Shown: one piece after another, positions 63,052 to 64,000 of the stretch
Layout: every line of letters begins with the position of its first letter
Position numbering within the stretch: the first letter of the stretch is position 1
Assembly (NCBI RefSeq): GCF_000725285.1
Contig: NZ_CP007161.1
Coordinates: 3,200,213-3,264,212 of the forward strand
Direction of reading: 5' to 3'
DNA: 64,000 nt
Origin: Virgibacillus sp. SK37
GTDB taxonomy: Bacteria; Bacillota; Bacilli; Bacillales; Amphibacillaceae
The notes under the pieces: model-generated
Seen by the model: the letters and a program-made list of their open reading frames with translations, nothing else
What the model was told of the DNA's origin: nothing
Databases searched by the model: none
Program-made: the position numbers and the translations under genes

Positions 63052-64000
63052 TCAATTTTTATACACGGGTATATCTAAGTAAAGTGTATATGATTCTAGT
63101 TCTTGATATAAATTGTACATTGAGTGTATCTGCTTATACGCCCATCCTATGTCAGTTGCATATTGTCCACCTGGCTTTTTATTAATTTCCATGTTCAAAG
63201 GATTCCAACGCATTTTATATAAAGTATTTTTACTTCCCCCAATGTATTTATCTTTAATAAATTTTGCTCCTCCTGTGATTGCTGCGTCTATATCAAACCA
63301 TTTTTTTTCAAAAGCCTTTTTAGCCCCACATTCTAGTGCACAATCGTCGTTCGCCCCAATACCATACATATTAAATACTTTATAGGCAGTGTTGGAATTT
63401 TCACCGGGGATGTTTTCTTTTTTCCCATCTATAAGAACTTCAATATAAGTCACATTTCCATTATTGTCTACAGGTACTCCGTTAGCAAGAATTGAAGTTC
63501 CGTTTCCAGTTTCTAATAAGGCATGGGACAACAAGTAAATTTCGTTAATACTATTTTTATTTCCTGCTTCAATAAATTGCTTTCCTTTATTTTCAAGCGA
63601 CCCTTTGTTTATAAGTTGATTATTTAATACTTCTACAGATGCCACATTTGATCTTGATAAATCCAAGAATTGAAATCGTTGTTTTTCATTGTTTATAAAG
63701 TTATTAGGATCTAAGTAATAAAGCACATCTGTTGGACTAGCATTAACCCATTGATAGTTTTGAGTAAATTCAATTTGATACCATTCATTTACTTCATCTA
63801 AAATTGTTACACGGGAACCTTTATTTAACTTTCCTACAACCCAATAGTCAGTAGATGGTCCTCCTCTTACATTCAACACATCCGCTGTCACTTTGTTATA
63901 TTTGTTAATATAACCTTTTGATACATATGTTTTATATTCTTTGTCGGTTTGTGGTTGTACTGACATCTGCATATCTAGGGCATTTTGAAGAGTTAGGTTA
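63052..64000 (-). CDS. Endo-beta-N-acetylglucosaminidase with SH3 domain (5' end outside window)
   Basis: Secreted peptidoglycan hydrolase, 315 codons visible, open to the window edge so the signal peptide and start lie beyond 64000. The visible part begins with LTLQNALDMQMSVQPQTDK, a segment typical of LytD-like glucosaminidases, then a bacterial SH3 domain (TADVLNVRGGPSTDYWVVGKL) and a glucosaminidase domain with LLSHALLETGNGTSILANG (catalytic Glu), YNMYGIGANDD and WAYKQIHSMYNLY. It hydrolyses the glycan backbone, complementing the amidase encoded downstream. Confidence 0.92.
   Translation of the reverse strand, partial: NLTLQNALDMQMSVQPQTDKEYKTYVSKGYINKYNKVTADVLNVRGGPSTDYWVVGKLNKGSRVTILDEVNEWYQIEFTQNYQWVNASPTDVLYYLDPNNFINNEKQRFQFLDLSRSNVASVEVLNNQLINKGSLENKGKQFIEAGNKNSINEIYLLSHALLETGNGTSILANGVPVDNNGNVTYIEVLIDGKKENIPGENSNTAYKVFNMYGIGANDDCALECGAKKAFEKKWFDIDAAITGGAKFIKDKYIGGSKNTLYKMRWNPLNMEINKKPGGQYATDIGWAYKQIHSMYNLYQELESYTLYLDIPVYKN

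Overview
The window reads as chromosomal DNA of a low-GC Gram-positive bacterium of the Bacillaceae, probably a relative of Oceanobacillus or Virgibacillus. The evidence is: AT-rich coding sequence with strong AGGAGG-type ribosome binding sites, wall-teichoic-acid genes (TagO, TagA, TagG and TagH types), an LCP attachment enzyme, an LPxTG-type surface protein, a type 2 GalT, the YvrJ/DUF2922/DUF1659 trio, and a roughly 190-bp intergenic repeat of a kind I associate with Bacillaceae. The genus is inferred from memory of these families, not from a search. No rRNA, tRNA, transposase, prophage block or CRISPR array is visible.

Region 1 (1-18715, all minus strand) holds two parallel sugar-uptake cassettes. 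The distal one, in transcription order, is an RbsB-like membrane-anchored sensor, a YesM-type kinase, a YesN-type regulator, a lipoprotein binding protein, MalF- and MalG-type permeases, and a ROK kinase cut by the window edge. The proximal one is kinase, regulator, GH31 glycosidase, binding protein, two permeases and a secreted multidomain GH16 endoglycanase. Neither carries its own ATPase, so a shared MsmX-type ATPase elsewhere is likely. Next comes a plus-strand Leloir operon (galK-galE-galT-galM, 19014-24105), which suggests, without proving, that the glycan being degraded contains galactose.

Region 2 (24268-31402) has cutC, a mannitol PTS operon (mtlA-mtlR-mtlF-mtlD, minus) and a YjbQ-family gene.

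Region 3 (31648-44265) is a putative adhesion locus. A hybrid membrane kinase with two histidine-kinase modules and a SARP-type response regulator lie on either side of a 2585-residue LPxTG-type adhesin with 12 Cna-B and 4 SpaA-like domains.

Region 4 (44395-45895) contains a small coiled-coil protein and the YvrJ/DUF2922/DUF1659 trio.

Region 5 (46041-64000) is a cell-envelope polysaccharide region: TagA, LCP, TagO, a GT4, then a plus-strand operon (polymerase-like membrane protein, GT2, pyruvyl transferase, a QueC-like PP-loop protein, flippase), a GDPD, a TagGH exporter, and two secreted peptidoglycan hydrolases. The exporter ATPase ends in the same GW/SH3-like module that is repeated four times in the secreted amidase.

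The most unusual non-coding signal is five intergenic arrays of short degenerate direct repeats. They belong to three unrelated sequence families, yet all keep a 20-21 bp period, which is two turns of B-DNA. They lie between galK and galE, after galM, between mtlA and yjbQ, between the hybrid kinase and the adhesin, and between yvrJ and the DUF2922 gene.
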